From JAFALK01 sp042701975 (GTDB lineage: Bacteria; Pseudomonadota; Gammaproteobacteria; Burkholderiales; Burkholderiaceae_C), in the NCBI GenBank assembly GCA_042701975.1, contig CP170561.1, positions 1,922,001 to 1,986,000 on the forward strand: a stretch of 64,000 nt of DNA, read 5' to 3'. Of this stretch, positions 1-12,219 are shown piece by piece; within the stretch, counting starts at the first letter, position 1; each line of letters begins with the position of its first letter. Both the position numbers and the translations under genes were made by a program. Under the pieces are notes generated by a model. That model was not told the origin of the DNA. It did no database searches and was given only the letters and a program-made list of their open reading frames with translations.

Positions 1-1
1 G

Positions 2-3271
<3,270 letters not shown>

Positions 3272-3291
3272 GAAAAGTAGAGAACCGCATC

Positions 3292-4767
3292 ATGGGAAAA
3301 GTCACTGGCTTCATGGAATTCGAGCGGCTGGAAGAGGGCTACGAGCCCGTCACCGCGCGGCTGAAGAACTACAAGGAATTCGTGATTGGCCTGAACACCG
3401 ATCAGGCCAAGCAGCAGGGCGCACGTTGCATGGATTGCGGCACGCCCTTCTGCAACAACGGCTGCCCGGTCAACAACGTCATTCCGGACTTCAATGACCT
3501 GGTCTACAAGGGCCGCGTTGAGGACTGGGCCAACGCCATCCGCGTGCTCCACAGCACCAACAACTTCCCCGAGTTCACCGGTCGCATCTGCCCCGCGCCC
3601 TGCGAGGCGGCGTGCACGCTCAACGTGAACGACGATGCGGTGGGCATCAAGTCCATCGAGCACGCCATCATCGATCGCGCCTGGAGCGAAGGCTGGGTCA
3701 AGCCTCAAGTTGCTGCCGTGAAGACGGGCAAGAAGGTCGCCGTGATCGGCTCCGGTCCCGCAGGCCTTGCCGCCGCGCAGCAACTCGCGCGCGCCGGCCA
3801 TGACGTCACCGTCTTCGAGAAGAACGATCGCATCGGCGGCCTGCTGCGCTATGGCATTCCCGACTTCAAGATGGAGAAGAGCCACATCGATCGCCGCGTC
3901 GAACAGATGCAGGCCGAGGGCGTCACCTTCCGCACCGGCGTGCTCGTGGCCGATCTGGGCGAAGGCTCCAAGGTCACCAACTGGGCCAAGGAATCGATCA
4001 GTCCGGCCGAGCTGGCCGAGCAGTTTGACGCCGTTGTGCTTGCTGGTGGTGCAGAGCAATCGCGCGATTTGCCCGTGCCCGGCCGTGATCTGGCCGGCAT
4101 CCACTTCGCGATGGAATTCCTGCCGCAGCAGAACAAGATCAACGCGGGCGACAAGTTCAAGGGCCAGCTCCGCGCCGACGGCAAGCATGTGATCGTCATC
4201 GGTGGCGGCGACACCGGCAGCGACTGCGTGGGCACGAGCAACCGCCACGGCGCCAAGAGCGTCGTGCAGTTCGAGCTGCTGCCCCAGCCGCCCGAAGTCG
4301 AAGACCGCCCGCTGACCTGGCCCTACTGGCCGATCAAGCTGCGCACGTCTTCGAGCCACGAGGAAGGCTGCGAGCGCGAGTTCGCCATCGCCACCAAGGA
4401 GTTCCTGGGCGAGAAGGGCAAGTTGACCGGCGTGAAGACCGTCCGCCTGGAATGGGCCGGCGGCAAGATGACCGAAGTGCCCGGCAGCGAGCAGATCCTC
4501 AAGGCCGACCTGGTGCTGCTGGCCATGGGCTTTGTGAGCCCGGTGCCGGCGATGCTCGAAGCCTTTGGCGTGGCCAAGGATGCGCGCGGCAACGTCAAGG
4601 CAACGACCGATTTCACGGGCGGCTACAAGACCAGCGTGGACAAGGTCTTCGCAGCTGGCGACATGCGCCGCGGTCAGTCGCTCGTCGTTTGGGCGATCCG
4701 TGAAGGCCGCCAGGCGGCGCGAGCGGTGGACGAGTTCCTGATGGGGGACAGCGCGCTGCCGCGTTGA
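3292..4767 (+). CDS. gltD: Glutamate synthase (NADPH) small subunit
   Basis: Beta subunit of GOGAT: takes electrons from NADPH through FAD and passes them via iron-sulfur clusters to GltB. 491 residues, the normal length. The N-terminal cluster domain shows CMDCGTPFCNNGC (C46, C49, C54, C58) and a second set near residues 100–108 (CPAPCEAAC). Two dinucleotide-binding motifs follow, VIGSGPAGLAAAQ near residue 150 (FAD) and VIGGGDTGSDC near 302 (NADPH). The ATG lies 20 bp after the gltB stop. The gene is followed by a hairpin that mainly ends the opposing pil operon. Confidence 0.97.
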   Translation: MGKVTGFMEFERLEEGYEPVTARLKNYKEFVIGLNTDQAKQQGARCMDCGTPFCNNGCPVNNVIPDFNDLVYKGRVEDWANAIRVLHSTNNFPEFTGRICPAPCEAACTLNVNDDAVGIKSIEHAIIDRAWSEGWVKPQVAAVKTGKKVAVIGSGPAGLAAAQQLARAGHDVTVFEKNDRIGGLLRYGIPDFKMEKSHIDRRVEQMQAEGVTFRTGVLVADLGEGSKVTNWAKESISPAELAEQFDAVVLAGGAEQSRDLPVPGRDLAGIHFAMEFLPQQNKINAGDKFKGQLRADGKHVIVIGGGDTGSDCVGTSNRHGAKSVVQFELLPQPPEVEDRPLTWPYWPIKLRTSSSHEEGCEREFAIATKEFLGEKGKLTGVKTVRLEWAGGKMTEVPGSEQILKADLVLLAMGFVSPVPAMLEAFGVAKDARGNVKATTDFTGGYKTSVDKVFAAGDMRRGQSLVVWAIREGRQAARAVDEFLMGDSALPR

Positions 4768-4793
4768 GCGTCGAAGGCGCATGCCAAGAAAAA

Positions 4794-4813
4794 AGGCCCG
4801 CTGATGCGGGCCT
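4794..4813 (-). terminator. Rho-independent terminator of the pilE–pilY1 operon
   Basis: Perfect 8-bp stem AGGCCCGC/GCGGGCCT around a 4-base loop. Read on the minus strand it is followed by six T residues (A-run at 4789–4794 on plus), 25 bp past the pilY1 stop. On the plus strand the trailing sequence is only weakly T-rich, so any termination of gltBD here would be less efficient. The same 8-bp stem recurs in the terminator at 35302. Confidence 0.85.
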
Positions 4814-4837
4814 CGTTGTTGGTGCTGGTCTTCGCGA

Positions 4838-7800
4838 TCAGTTGGCCAGCGGGATCTCGCGCCAGTTCAGCCGGGTGAAGGGTTGCTGCGTGCCCGGAGC
4901 CGGCGGGGCCTTGGTGACGCCGCCCGTATCCGTGCCGTAGAAGACGTCCGACTTGTTCTGCGTGCCCGAGGTGATGACCGAGATGTCCGTCACCACGCCG
5001 CTGACGTTCAGCACCGCCACGTTGCCGTTCAGCGAGCTCTGGCCTGAGCCGAGGTTGATCATGTAGATGCGGCTGGAACCCGAGGGGTTGCAGGCGTCCG
5101 AAGTCGTCGGCTTGGTGCTTGAGAAGATCACGGAGTTGTAGTTGTCCGTTGCGTCGCTGATCACGCGCCAGTTGGAGCTGGCACCGACCGTGCCCAGGTC
5201 CAGGTACCAGCCGGTCTTGCTCGCATAGTTGATCGTGACCGGCTGGGTCAGGTCGGTCAGGGCCTGCAGATTGGTGCGCTGGATCGGGTAGGTCACGCCG
5301 CTGGGCAAGTTGGCGGTCGTGCCGAAGGCAGCCGCCGTGCCGTCGATGATGGCGTAGAAGCTCTGCACCTGGGCCGACGAGATGTCGCTCGGTGCCAGAG
5401 CGCGGCCCGTGCCGACGGTGACGTAGCGCTTGTTCGTGCCGGGCTGCACCATGATCAGCGGGCGCGAGGTGACCGATTGCGCAACGTTGCTGGCGTCCTT
5501 CAGCACGGCCAGTTGCGTGGGGCTGGGGTAGCCGCCGCTGGCAGCCGAGACGTCGAAGCGCCACAGGTTGCCCAGCAGGTCGCCGGCGTAGACCGCGTCT
5601 GCCGTGCCATCGGCAAAGTCGAGCACGAAGGGCTGGACCTGGGCCAGGCCGGCCGGGTTGGTGGTCGTGCCGGCACCGGTGCTGATCTTCTCCAACAGGG
5701 CGCCCGTGCGCGGATTCAGGATGTACAGGGCACCGACGCCGCTGGTGTTGTTGTAGCCGGCGCCGAACATCACGACCCAGCCGTACTTCTTGGTCTTCAC
5801 GATGGCCGGCTGGCCGTAGGTGAAGCCCAGATCGCTGTCGGTGTACTCCCACAGGATCTTGGTGGCGATCGTGGTCTCGGTGGCGGTGGAGCTCGGCGTG
5901 GTGGTCACGTCGAGGGCATAGACCGCCTTGCCGCCCTTGCCCAGGCCGCCGACGACGATGGTGCGCCAGTCGGTGCCGGAACCGCCCACGGTCTTGCCGA
6001 AGTCGACGTCGGCCGAGGCAGGCGTGCTGTCCACGTAGTAGTGGTGGTTGAAGTTCGGATTGCCCAGCGCGGCGAGGCCGTCCGTGTTCGGAGCGGTCGG
6101 GCCGTTGAAGAGCGGGCTCGGGATGTAGGCGAACAGCTCCTTGCCGGCGGTGCTGCCAGTCAGCGAGCCGTCCACGACATGCAGCATGCCGTCGTTGGCG
6201 CCTGCAAAGACCTGGGTCACGCGCGAGGAATTGCTGCTCTTGAACGTGGCGTAACCGGGGTTGCTGGCGTCCGAGTACGCGGCGGCCGGTGCGCCCACGG
6301 GCAGGGCCTTGCCGTTGACGATGTCGCCCAGCACGGCCACGCGGGTGCGGTAGGCCTGCGAGCTGCCCGAGACCGTCGAGTTCTGCTCCTGCGAGCGGTC
6401 GCCTCGCAGGTAGTTCAGGTAGTCGGTCGTGTCGGCGCCGGTGCGGTAGCTGGTGTCCAGCATGGCCAGCAGCGTCGAAGGCACGTTGGCGGCGCGGAAG
6501 GGCACGCCGGCGTTGGTCGACGGGTTGTAGGTGATGATCTTGCGGCCGGTGTCCCAGCCCGTGCCGCTGGCCTGCGTGCCCAGCGTGGCCGCGAAGCTCC
6601 AGGCCTGCGCCAGCGTCGGCGAGGTGGCGTTCGGGTCCAGCGTTGCCGTGCTGGCTACGAGGTCGCCGGTCCAGTTTTTGGCGTCGTACTGCGAGGCGTA
6701 GCTGGCGATGTCGGTACTGGCGATCTGCGAGGTGGCCGTGGCGAACGAGGTGGTGTAGGCCTTGAGCTTGGAGGCGATGCTGGCGAAGGCCTTGCTGAGG
6801 CCGGCGACCATCAGATCCGGGCGGTTGGCCGTGTAGTAGTTGTCCGGGCGCAGCTGCGTGCCGACGGTGTCGGAGCTGTCGCCCGTATGCCACCAGGCCG
6901 TGGGCAGGTCGCTGGTCTGTGCCGTGGCATTGAAGCTCGTCGGCACCGTGAAGCCGCCGTACTTGGCCGCCAGATAGAACTGGTTGTTGGTCTCGAAGCC
7001 GGACTCCAGCACGTCCAGGTAATAGGTCTGGATGGTCTGCATGCCGACGGTCTGCGGCGAGTTCGCATCGTCGGGACGGATGTCCTGCGTGTTGGCCCAG
7101 TAGGCCAGGCCGGCCATGAGGGCGCCGTTGTTGTTGCAGCAGCCGCCGTAGTTCACCTGCGTGGCCAGCGAGGAATTGCCGATCATCGTGCCGACATAGC
7201 TGGTCCAGGTCTGCGAGTTGACCGTGTCCGAGCTCACAAGCGCGGGCATGGAAGGCTCGGAGGTGCGAACGGTCGAGCCCGGCAGATTGCGGTCGGCGTG
7301 GGTGTTCACGTCGCCGATGCCCAGGATGAAGTTCTTCTGGCAGGCGTACTGGATGGGGTCGTCCCAGGTCGTGATGACCGGGAAGCCGTCCACGTAGGTC
7401 GTGATGTCGGCCGTCGTGGCGCTGGCGTTGGTCTGCCTGGGATTGGTCCACTCAGGCACGTTGCCGACATTGCGGTAGTAGCGCTGCACCGCGTAATAGA
7501 GCTCGCTCACCGGGTCATAGGTCTTGTAGCTGTTGGAGGACCGCGTGATCGAGCCGAACTTGTTCAGGTAGTTCATCACCCCGCTGTTGGTCACCGGCAC
7601 GCCATAGGCGGTGGCCGTGGTCGACGCATCCGTAGAGTCGGGGTTGATGTTCATGATGCCCGTGCTGGCCGACCACTCCGACAGGCCGTTCGCGATCGGC
7701 GTGCTGCCGGGCACCGGCTGCGTCGGGCCGACGAACTTCATGCGCGCGCGCATCACGCCGGCATCGCGGTAGAGCGAGCTGTCGGTGAGGTAGCCGAAAG

Positions 7801-8593
7801 CCGAGAAGCGGATGCGGTCCGAGTACTGCTGGATCAGGCCTTCCGGCTTGTACGAGGTGCCGTACTGCTTGCAGTTGTCTTCCAGGCCGCCGGCACCGGA
7901 GCTGTTGTCGCAGACCTTGACGCGGGCGTAGATGTCGAAGTTCACCGTCGCCGTGCCGGACGGCGCATTGCCGGTCATGTCGGCGGCGCTGCTGCCGAAA
8001 TTGCCCGTGCCCGAGTTGTTGATGCGGAACTTGGCCCCCATGCCCGAGACGTGGACGTAGAGGTTGCCCCAGCTCATCGGTGTTGCGCCGGCAATGATCG
8101 AGCTGCTGGTGATCGAGCGGTCAGGCGCCGTGCCGCCCTGGCCGCTGGCCCAGGCGCGTTCCAGGATGGTCGTCGTCGAATCGTCCTGCGAGCGGTAGCC
8201 ACCCGTCAGCGCCCAGCGAAACGGGTCGATGGTCTGCATCGTGGCCCAGTTCAGGAAGTTGCCGCTCCACTTGCTCGAGCAGGTGTGGGTGGTCGCTGCG
8301 CCGGCCGGCTGGAAGTAGCTGTTGCCCGGCGTGACGGAGTTGTACGTGTAGTTGTAGCACTTGTCCGGATCGAAATAGCCGAGGTAGGTACTGGCCGACG
8401 CGTAGGTGACGTTGTGGGCCACGCCCAGTGCCGTCGGGAACTCCACCGAAAGCGCCAGGGCGAGGTTGCCCGGTACCTGGATCGAGGTGAACACCGGCTG
8501 GTCGGCCAGCGAGGTCTGCGCCGTCGCGGGCAGGTTCGCGCACAGCAAGCTCAGCGCCAGCAGGGCGGATGAAGAGGATCGGGTCAGGATCAT
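4838..8593 (-). CDS. pilY1: PilY1-type type IV pilus tip adhesin
   Basis: Large secreted protein of the type IV pilus tip, needed for pilus biogenesis and adhesion and, in Pseudomonas, for surface sensing. 1,251 residues with a clear signal peptide (residues ~1–25, ending ATAQ). The C-terminal half is the PilY beta-propeller: GANDGMLHVVDGS near residue 794 and a calcium-loop-like DFADGTADAVYAGD near 990, which resembles the PilY1 D-x-x-D-G-x-x-D loop. A Cys-Cys pair (GGCCNNNGALMAGLAYWAN) lies near residue 485. It is the last gene of the minor-pilin operon, 21 bp after pilX, and is followed by a terminator. The N-terminal half looks family-specific and I cannot assign a domain to it. Very long antisense frames across this gene are composition artefacts. 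Confidence 0.93.
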   Translation of the reverse strand: MILTRSSSSALLALSLLCANLPATAQTSLADQPVFTSIQVPGNLALALSVEFPTALGVAHNVTYASASTYLGYFDPDKCYNYTYNSVTPGNSYFQPAGAATTHTCSSKWSGNFLNWATMQTIDPFRWALTGGYRSQDDSTTTILERAWASGQGGTAPDRSITSSSIIAGATPMSWGNLYVHVSGMGAKFRINNSGTGNFGSSAADMTGNAPSGTATVNFDIYARVKVCDNSSGAGGLEDNCKQYGTSYKPEGLIQQYSDRIRFSAFGYLTDSSLYRDAGVMRARMKFVGPTQPVPGSTPIANGLSEWSASTGIMNINPDSTDASTTATAYGVPVTNSGVMNYLNKFGSITRSSNSYKTYDPVSELYYAVQRYYRNVGNVPEWTNPRQTNASATTADITTYVDGFPVITTWDDPIQYACQKNFILGIGDVNTHADRNLPGSTVRTSEPSMPALVSSDTVNSQTWTSYVGTMIGNSSLATQVNYGGCCNNNGALMAGLAYWANTQDIRPDDANSPQTVGMQTIQTYYLDVLESGFETNNQFYLAAKYGGFTVPTSFNATAQTSDLPTAWWHTGDSSDTVGTQLRPDNYYTANRPDLMVAGLSKAFASIASKLKAYTTSFATATSQIASTDIASYASQYDAKNWTGDLVASTATLDPNATSPTLAQAWSFAATLGTQASGTGWDTGRKIITYNPSTNAGVPFRAANVPSTLLAMLDTSYRTGADTTDYLNYLRGDRSQEQNSTVSGSSQAYRTRVAVLGDIVNGKALPVGAPAAAYSDASNPGYATFKSSNSSRVTQVFAGANDGMLHVVDGSLTGSTAGKELFAYIPSPLFNGPTAPNTDGLAALGNPNFNHHYYVDSTPASADVDFGKTVGGSGTDWRTIVVGGLGKGGKAVYALDVTTTPSSTATETTIATKILWEYTDSDLGFTYGQPAIVKTKKYGWVVMFGAGYNNTSGVGALYILNPRTGALLEKISTGAGTTTNPAGLAQVQPFVLDFADGTADAVYAGDLLGNLWRFDVSAASGGYPSPTQLAVLKDASNVAQSVTSRPLIMVQPGTNKRYVTVGTGRALAPSDISSAQVQSFYAIIDGTAAAFGTTANLPSGVTYPIQRTNLQALTDLTQPVTINYASKTGWYLDLGTVGASSNWRVISDATDNYNSVIFSSTKPTTSDACNPSGSSRIYMINLGSGQSSLNGNVAVLNVSGVVTDISVITSGTQNKSDVFYGTDTGGVTKAPPAPGTQQPFTRLNWREIPLAN

Positions 8594-8614
8594 GATCGGA
8601 CTCCGAGGCGGCCT

Positions 8615-9238
8615 TCAGAGGGAGAAGGTCGATTGAAAGAAGGATTGGGCGTTGCGCGGGCCGGTCACGCGGACCGTCAGGCGATAGATCGGTTGCGGCG
8701 GTGGTGCCGTGCGCGTGCAACTGGCCGAGCGGCAGGTACCGCCGGTGGGCGAGGGCACGGAAGACATCATGCAGCTGGAGGAGCTCGGCACCGTGGTGCC
8801 GGTGGCGCAGAGGCGGTCCACGACGTAGCGCACCGTGATCCCAAGGTCGGACACGGTGATGTCCTTGCCCGTCGTCGAGACACCCGAGCCATTGAAGGTG
8901 GAATCGGTGCCCAGCAGGATCGTCGGAATGCCTTCCACCGAGGTGGCAAGCATGGTGGCGCTGTAGTTCTCGGCAGCCAGGTTGCTCTGGCGCGAGATGT
9001 CCGTGCCCAGCGTGCCGCCTGTGACCATCAGCGTATTGCGCACGTAGTTGAGGGCGCGTGCGCCCTGATTGGACATGTCGCGCTTGAAGCCGTAGCTGCC
9101 GGTGGCGGACAGCGAGCTGTTCATCGAGCGGATCATGGCGGCTGCGCCGATCAGCAGCACGACCAGCGTGACCAGGGCGACGACCATGATGACGCCGCGC
9201 TGGCGGCGTGCAGAGGAGCGGGCGTTGCGAGGCTTCAT
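8615..9238 (-). CDS. pilX: Minor pilin, PilX-like
   Basis: Minor pilin that helps prime type IV pilus assembly together with PilV, PilW and PilY1. 207 residues with a short basic leader ending RQRG, then a hydrophobic helix (residues ~16–37, VIMVVALVTLVVLLIGAAAM), which is a class III prepilin signal for cleavage by PilD. The glutamate normally at +5 of the mature pilin is not evident, which is common in PilX proteins. Two Cys pairs lie toward the C-terminus. The ATG overlaps the pilW stop (ATGA), so translation is coupled. Assignment rests on the leader and on position between pilW and pilY1. Confidence 0.83.
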   Translation of the reverse strand: MKPRNARSSARRQRGVIMVVALVTLVVLLIGAAAMIRSMNSSLSATGSYGFKRDMSNQGARALNYVRNTLMVTGGTLGTDISRQSNLAAENYSATMLATSVEGIPTILLGTDSTFNGSGVSTTGKDITVSDLGITVRYVVDRLCATGTTVPSSSSCMMSSVPSPTGGTCRSASCTRTAPPPQPIYRLTVRVTGPRNAQSFFQSTFSL

Positions 9239-10545
9239 GGCACGATCTGCGAGATGGGAGTGGCGGTGAAAGTCGAATCGATCACCGGCAGTTGCTGAGC
9301 GTTGCGCAGCGGAACGGTGAAGTCGACCACCTTGAAGTGCCGCTGCAGGTCGGTCCCGGAGATCGTGACCGTGGTCTGCAGTGCGGTGGCGAGATCGCCG
9401 AACAAGGTGAACGTGGTGGGAGAGACGTTCGTCTTTTCGATGCGGTCCGAATGCACAAGCATGGCGACGCGAATCGCGCGGATCTGCATCAGGTTGTTCT
9501 GGGCAGCAGCCGTGCCTGCGGTGAGCGCTGCGACCGTGAAGCTGCCCGTCGGCTGGACCCAGGTGTCGACGATGCCGTCGAAATCCGTGTCCAGGCCGTA
9601 GAGCGCGCGCATGTCCCGCACGTTCTCGGCTGCCGGATAGACCGCACCGCCGTTGTCGTTCCCGAGGAGGTCAACGGCCTTGAGCTGGTGGTCGGTGTCC
9701 ACGCCATACAGGCGCATCTGCGGATAGTTGGGCGTGGTGCCGCTGGCATTGCCGAACAGCAGCACGCTGGTGACGAAGCCGCCCGGATAGTTGGCCGGGT
9801 TGCCCAGGCCCGTGGCGTAGCCCGACAGCGAGACGCTGCCGCTGGTGGCCGCGTAATAGGTGCCCCCCAAGGTCACGGCCGTGTTGGTGCCTGTGCTCGC
9901 GTAGGTGGAAGCCACCTGCGTCATCATGCAGGGCTGGCCGGTCTCGATCATCAGCATCAGGTCGTTGGCCTTGATGCCGACGCTGCTCAGCAGGTCCACC
10001 TGGCTGAAGGTTACGCCGTTCGGCCGCACGCCGATCGGCACCTCGCCGACGCCGGAGGTGCCGCCGATGATGGCCAGCACATCGCTGCCGTTCGCGCCGA
10101 TGCCGGCGTGGATCAGGGCCGGAATCAGGCGGACCGACAGCGGCACCGAGGCGAACGGAGCAGCGAAGGCCGTGGTCCTTGGCAGGATCTGGGTGCCGCT
10201 GCGCGTCACGTTGAGCGTGCAGCCCAGGGCGCGCCGGTAGGCCGTCAGGTCGGGCTGGTCGATGGCATTGGCCACCGCCGGGTTGTTGTCACGCGCGCTG
10301 GACAGAAAGCCCGAGCCGGCGGTGCGCAGCTGGCGGTCCAGGTCGTAGCTGACGAAGCCGATGTTCTGGCCCATCACCGCATTGCCCTGGACCTGGCGCT
10401 TGCTGGTTTCGTAATTTCGGGTCACGGCCATCAACGCAATGATGACGACCAGGCCGACGGTCATGGCCACCATCAGTTCGATGAGGGTGAAGCCGGTCTG
10501 CCGGAGACTGCGGGAGGAGGAGGTTGAGGCGTGCATGATCATCAC
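9235..10545 (-). CDS. pilW: Minor pilin, PilW
   Basis: Minor pilin of the type IV pilus initiation complex. 436 residues, with the prepilin signature TG^FTLIELMVAMTVGLVV at residues ~17–34, which PilD should cleave after the glycine. PilW proteins are larger than other minor pilins, as here. The first ATG overlaps the pilV stop (ATGA); a second methionine three codons on (MHAS) is an alternative start and does not affect the prepilin cleavage site. The downstream stop overlaps the pilX ATG. Confidence 0.9.
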   Translation of the reverse strand: MMIMHASTSSSRSLRQTGFTLIELMVAMTVGLVVIIALMAVTRNYETSKRQVQGNAVMGQNIGFVSYDLDRQLRTAGSGFLSSARDNNPAVANAIDQPDLTAYRRALGCTLNVTRSGTQILPRTTAFAAPFASVPLSVRLIPALIHAGIGANGSDVLAIIGGTSGVGEVPIGVRPNGVTFSQVDLLSSVGIKANDLMLMIETGQPCMMTQVASTYASTGTNTAVTLGGTYYAATSGSVSLSGYATGLGNPANYPGGFVTSVLLFGNASGTTPNYPQMRLYGVDTDHQLKAVDLLGNDNGGAVYPAAENVRDMRALYGLDTDFDGIVDTWVQPTGSFTVAALTAGTAAAQNNLMQIRAIRVAMLVHSDRIEKTNVSPTTFTLFGDLATALQTTVTISGTDLQRHFKVVDFTVPLRNAQQLPVIDSTFTATPISQIVP

Positions 10546-10940
10546 GGGATGACGACGTCAGTCTTGTATTGGCGCGCCTGGCCACTGGGCGTGGTCCAGC
10601 TCACGGTGACGCGGGCGATCCCGGATGCCACGACGACGGTGCCCGAACCACCGGCCAGGCCACCCGCAGGATTGGCGGTGGAGGACACGCGTTGCGTGCT
10701 CCAGGCGCTGACGGTAGCGGCCGGGACGGAGACCGTGCCGGCGTTCCACATGATCGTGGCCATCTCGTTGGCCAGCAGCGCGGCCCGCAGGTTGTCTTCA
10801 CTGCCGACCGATGCCTGCGTGGCACGCGACACCAAGGACAGCAGGCCGAGGATGCCGAAGCTGACCAGAAGCACGGCCGCCAGCAGCTCGATCATGGACA
10901 TGCCGGCCTGGGCCCGGCGGTGAGGGGCTGAACGCTTCAT
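10542..10940 (-). CDS. pilV: Minor pilin, PilV
   Basis: Minor pilin of the type IV pilus. About 132 residues; basic leader with QAG^MSMIELLAAVLLVSFGI, a prepilin cleavage site followed by the hydrophobic helix and Glu at +5. I placed the start at the ATG that overlaps the fimT stop (TGATG) rather than the ATG four codons upstream, because the same overlap arrangement is used throughout this operon and the leader length then fits. The stop overlaps the pilW start. Confidence 0.88.
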   Translation of the reverse strand: MKRSAPHRRAQAGMSMIELLAAVLLVSFGILGLLSLVSRATQASVGSEDNLRAALLANEMATIMWNAGTVSVPAATVSAWSTQRVSSTANPAGGLAGGSGTVVVASGIARVTVSWTTPSGQARQYKTDVVIP

Positions 10941-11545
10941 CACGGTGGGCATCCGTCCGGGTTGCTGGCCGAATAGGTCTTGGAGGGATCACACATGCGC
11001 ACGGCGCCGGCCAGGCCGACCGTGATCTGGAGCGGGCGATCCCCGGCCGACGTGCTGCTGGTGGCCGAGAAAGTGACGGTCCCCGAGGTCGAGACCGTGC
11101 AGGCAACGCCCGCTCCGGTGACGCCGCTGGCCAGTGCGATGGGCCAGCCGTTCGTGCCGAAGCAAGCCACGCCCGGGGTGACCGTGACGTCCGTGGTGCT
11201 GTCCGAGAGATTGCCGCACTGCACGACTTCCTCGGTGTCACCGGTGTAGAGCGGGATCGTCTTGATGATCCAGGCGCTGCCGTTGGCGCTGTACGTGGGG
11301 ATGGTGCCCGGGCAGCTGCTGGAGGCCGCGGCGCGATACAGGACCACGCGCCGGTAGCGTTTGACGGCTTCCGCCTGGGCCAGTCGGACCTGGCTGGCCA
11401 CCGATTCGGTGGCGGCCCGTACCTTGGCGTTGGCGATCCATGTCCTGAAAGCAGGCATGGCCACGGCGGCGAGCACCGAGGCGATCGCCAGCGTGACCAT
11501 CAACTCGATCAGCGTGAAGCCGCGCGCGACGCGGTCCGGCCGCAT
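10940..11545 (-). CDS. fimT: Minor pilin / pseudopilin, FimT-GspH family
   Basis: FimT/FimU-type minor pilin (GspH family) of the type IV pilus; some FimT proteins bind DNA for natural transformation. About 201 residues with leader RVARG^FTLIELMVTLAIASVLA and a conserved pilin helix. Two starts are possible: the ATG at 11545 overlapping the pilE stop (TGATG), used here, and an ATG three codons upstream. The open frame runs much further upstream but only over pilE, so that extension is not real. Four cysteines in the C-terminal part could form pilin disulfides. It sits between pilE and pilV. Confidence 0.86.
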   Translation of the reverse strand: MRPDRVARGFTLIELMVTLAIASVLAAVAMPAFRTWIANAKVRAATESVASQVRLAQAEAVKRYRRVVLYRAAASSSCPGTIPTYSANGSAWIIKTIPLYTGDTEEVVQCGNLSDSTTDVTVTPGVACFGTNGWPIALASGVTGAGVACTVSTSGTVTFSATSSTSAGDRPLQITVGLAGAVRMCDPSKTYSASNPDGCPP

Positions 11546-12021
11546 CAGCTGCATGTGTCGCCCTTCTTCTTCTGCCAGTTCAGGGCGCAGCTCGACCAGC
11601 CGCTGCTGCCGCCCGAGACGACGGTGGCGCGGACGTTCGCCTGATTGACGGTGAACTTGATGCCATAGACGTTCGTGCCCGACTTGCCGTCTGCCTGAAT
11701 CAGGTAGGTGCTGGCGCCCGGCGTGCCAGAGCAGCTGAAAGTCCACTTGTCCAGAGCCCCGTAGCCGGAGCAGGGCGTGGTCAGCGAGCCGGACGTGGCG
11801 TACGTGCGGTTGTCCTGGTAGTAGCGCTCCATCTCGGCTTGCAGGGCCGCCAGGCCAGTCTGGCCGTCCACGACCGCGCCGCGCAGGATGTAGTCCCTGT
11901 ACTGCGGGATCGCCACCGCCGCGATGATGCCCACGATCGCCACCGCAATCATCAGCTCGATGAGCGTGAAGCCCCGGGCGATGAGGCGGTTGCGCTTGAA
12001 CTTGACGTTAGACATATGCAT
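11545..12021 (-). CDS. pilE: Type IV pilin, PilE-like
   Basis: Pilin or pilin-like subunit of the type IV pilus. About 158 residues from this start; leader IARG^FTLIELMIAVAIVGIIA, then AIPQYRDYILRGAVVDGQTG, the classic PilE N-terminal helix. Four Cys are present, including a C-terminal pair near residues 145–157 that fits a D-region disulfide. GGAGA lies 5 bp before the ATG at 12021; the ATG two codons later (12015) is also possible. First gene of the six-gene minus-strand operon. In related bacteria the copy at the head of this operon is a minor PilE, not necessarily the main fibre subunit. Confidence 0.88.
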   Translation of the reverse strand: MHMSNVKFKRNRLIARGFTLIELMIAVAIVGIIAAVAIPQYRDYILRGAVVDGQTGLAALQAEMERYYQDNRTYATSGSLTTPCSGYGALDKWTFSCSGTPGASTYLIQADGKSGTNVYGIKFTVNQANVRATVVSGGSSGWSSCALNWQKKKGDTCS

Positions 12022-12219
12022 TGGCTTCTCCATGGCGTGGCTGAATTTTCGGATTCGGGTGCGCAGCATGCGTGACCGCTCATCCGTCTGCCAGCTGCGT
12101 TTGTCGGTTAGCGGCTACGAAGTGTGAAGAAGTTGCGCAATTGGGGGCGACCTGAACGAGGACTATCGTTTCCCCTATGATGTCGATTCCATGACGCGGC
12201 CTTGAGCCCGGCTCGGCTC

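Noticed and set aside
4674..7451. 925-codon frame in another phase of the pilY1 region
   Set aside because: Arg/Gln/Gly-rich frame running through both gltD's end and pilY1; no motif.
5477..8572. 1,031-codon open frame antisense to pilY1
   Set aside because: Arg/Gly/Val/Ala-rich translation with no domain, opposite a clear pilY1; long antisense frames are expected at this GC content.
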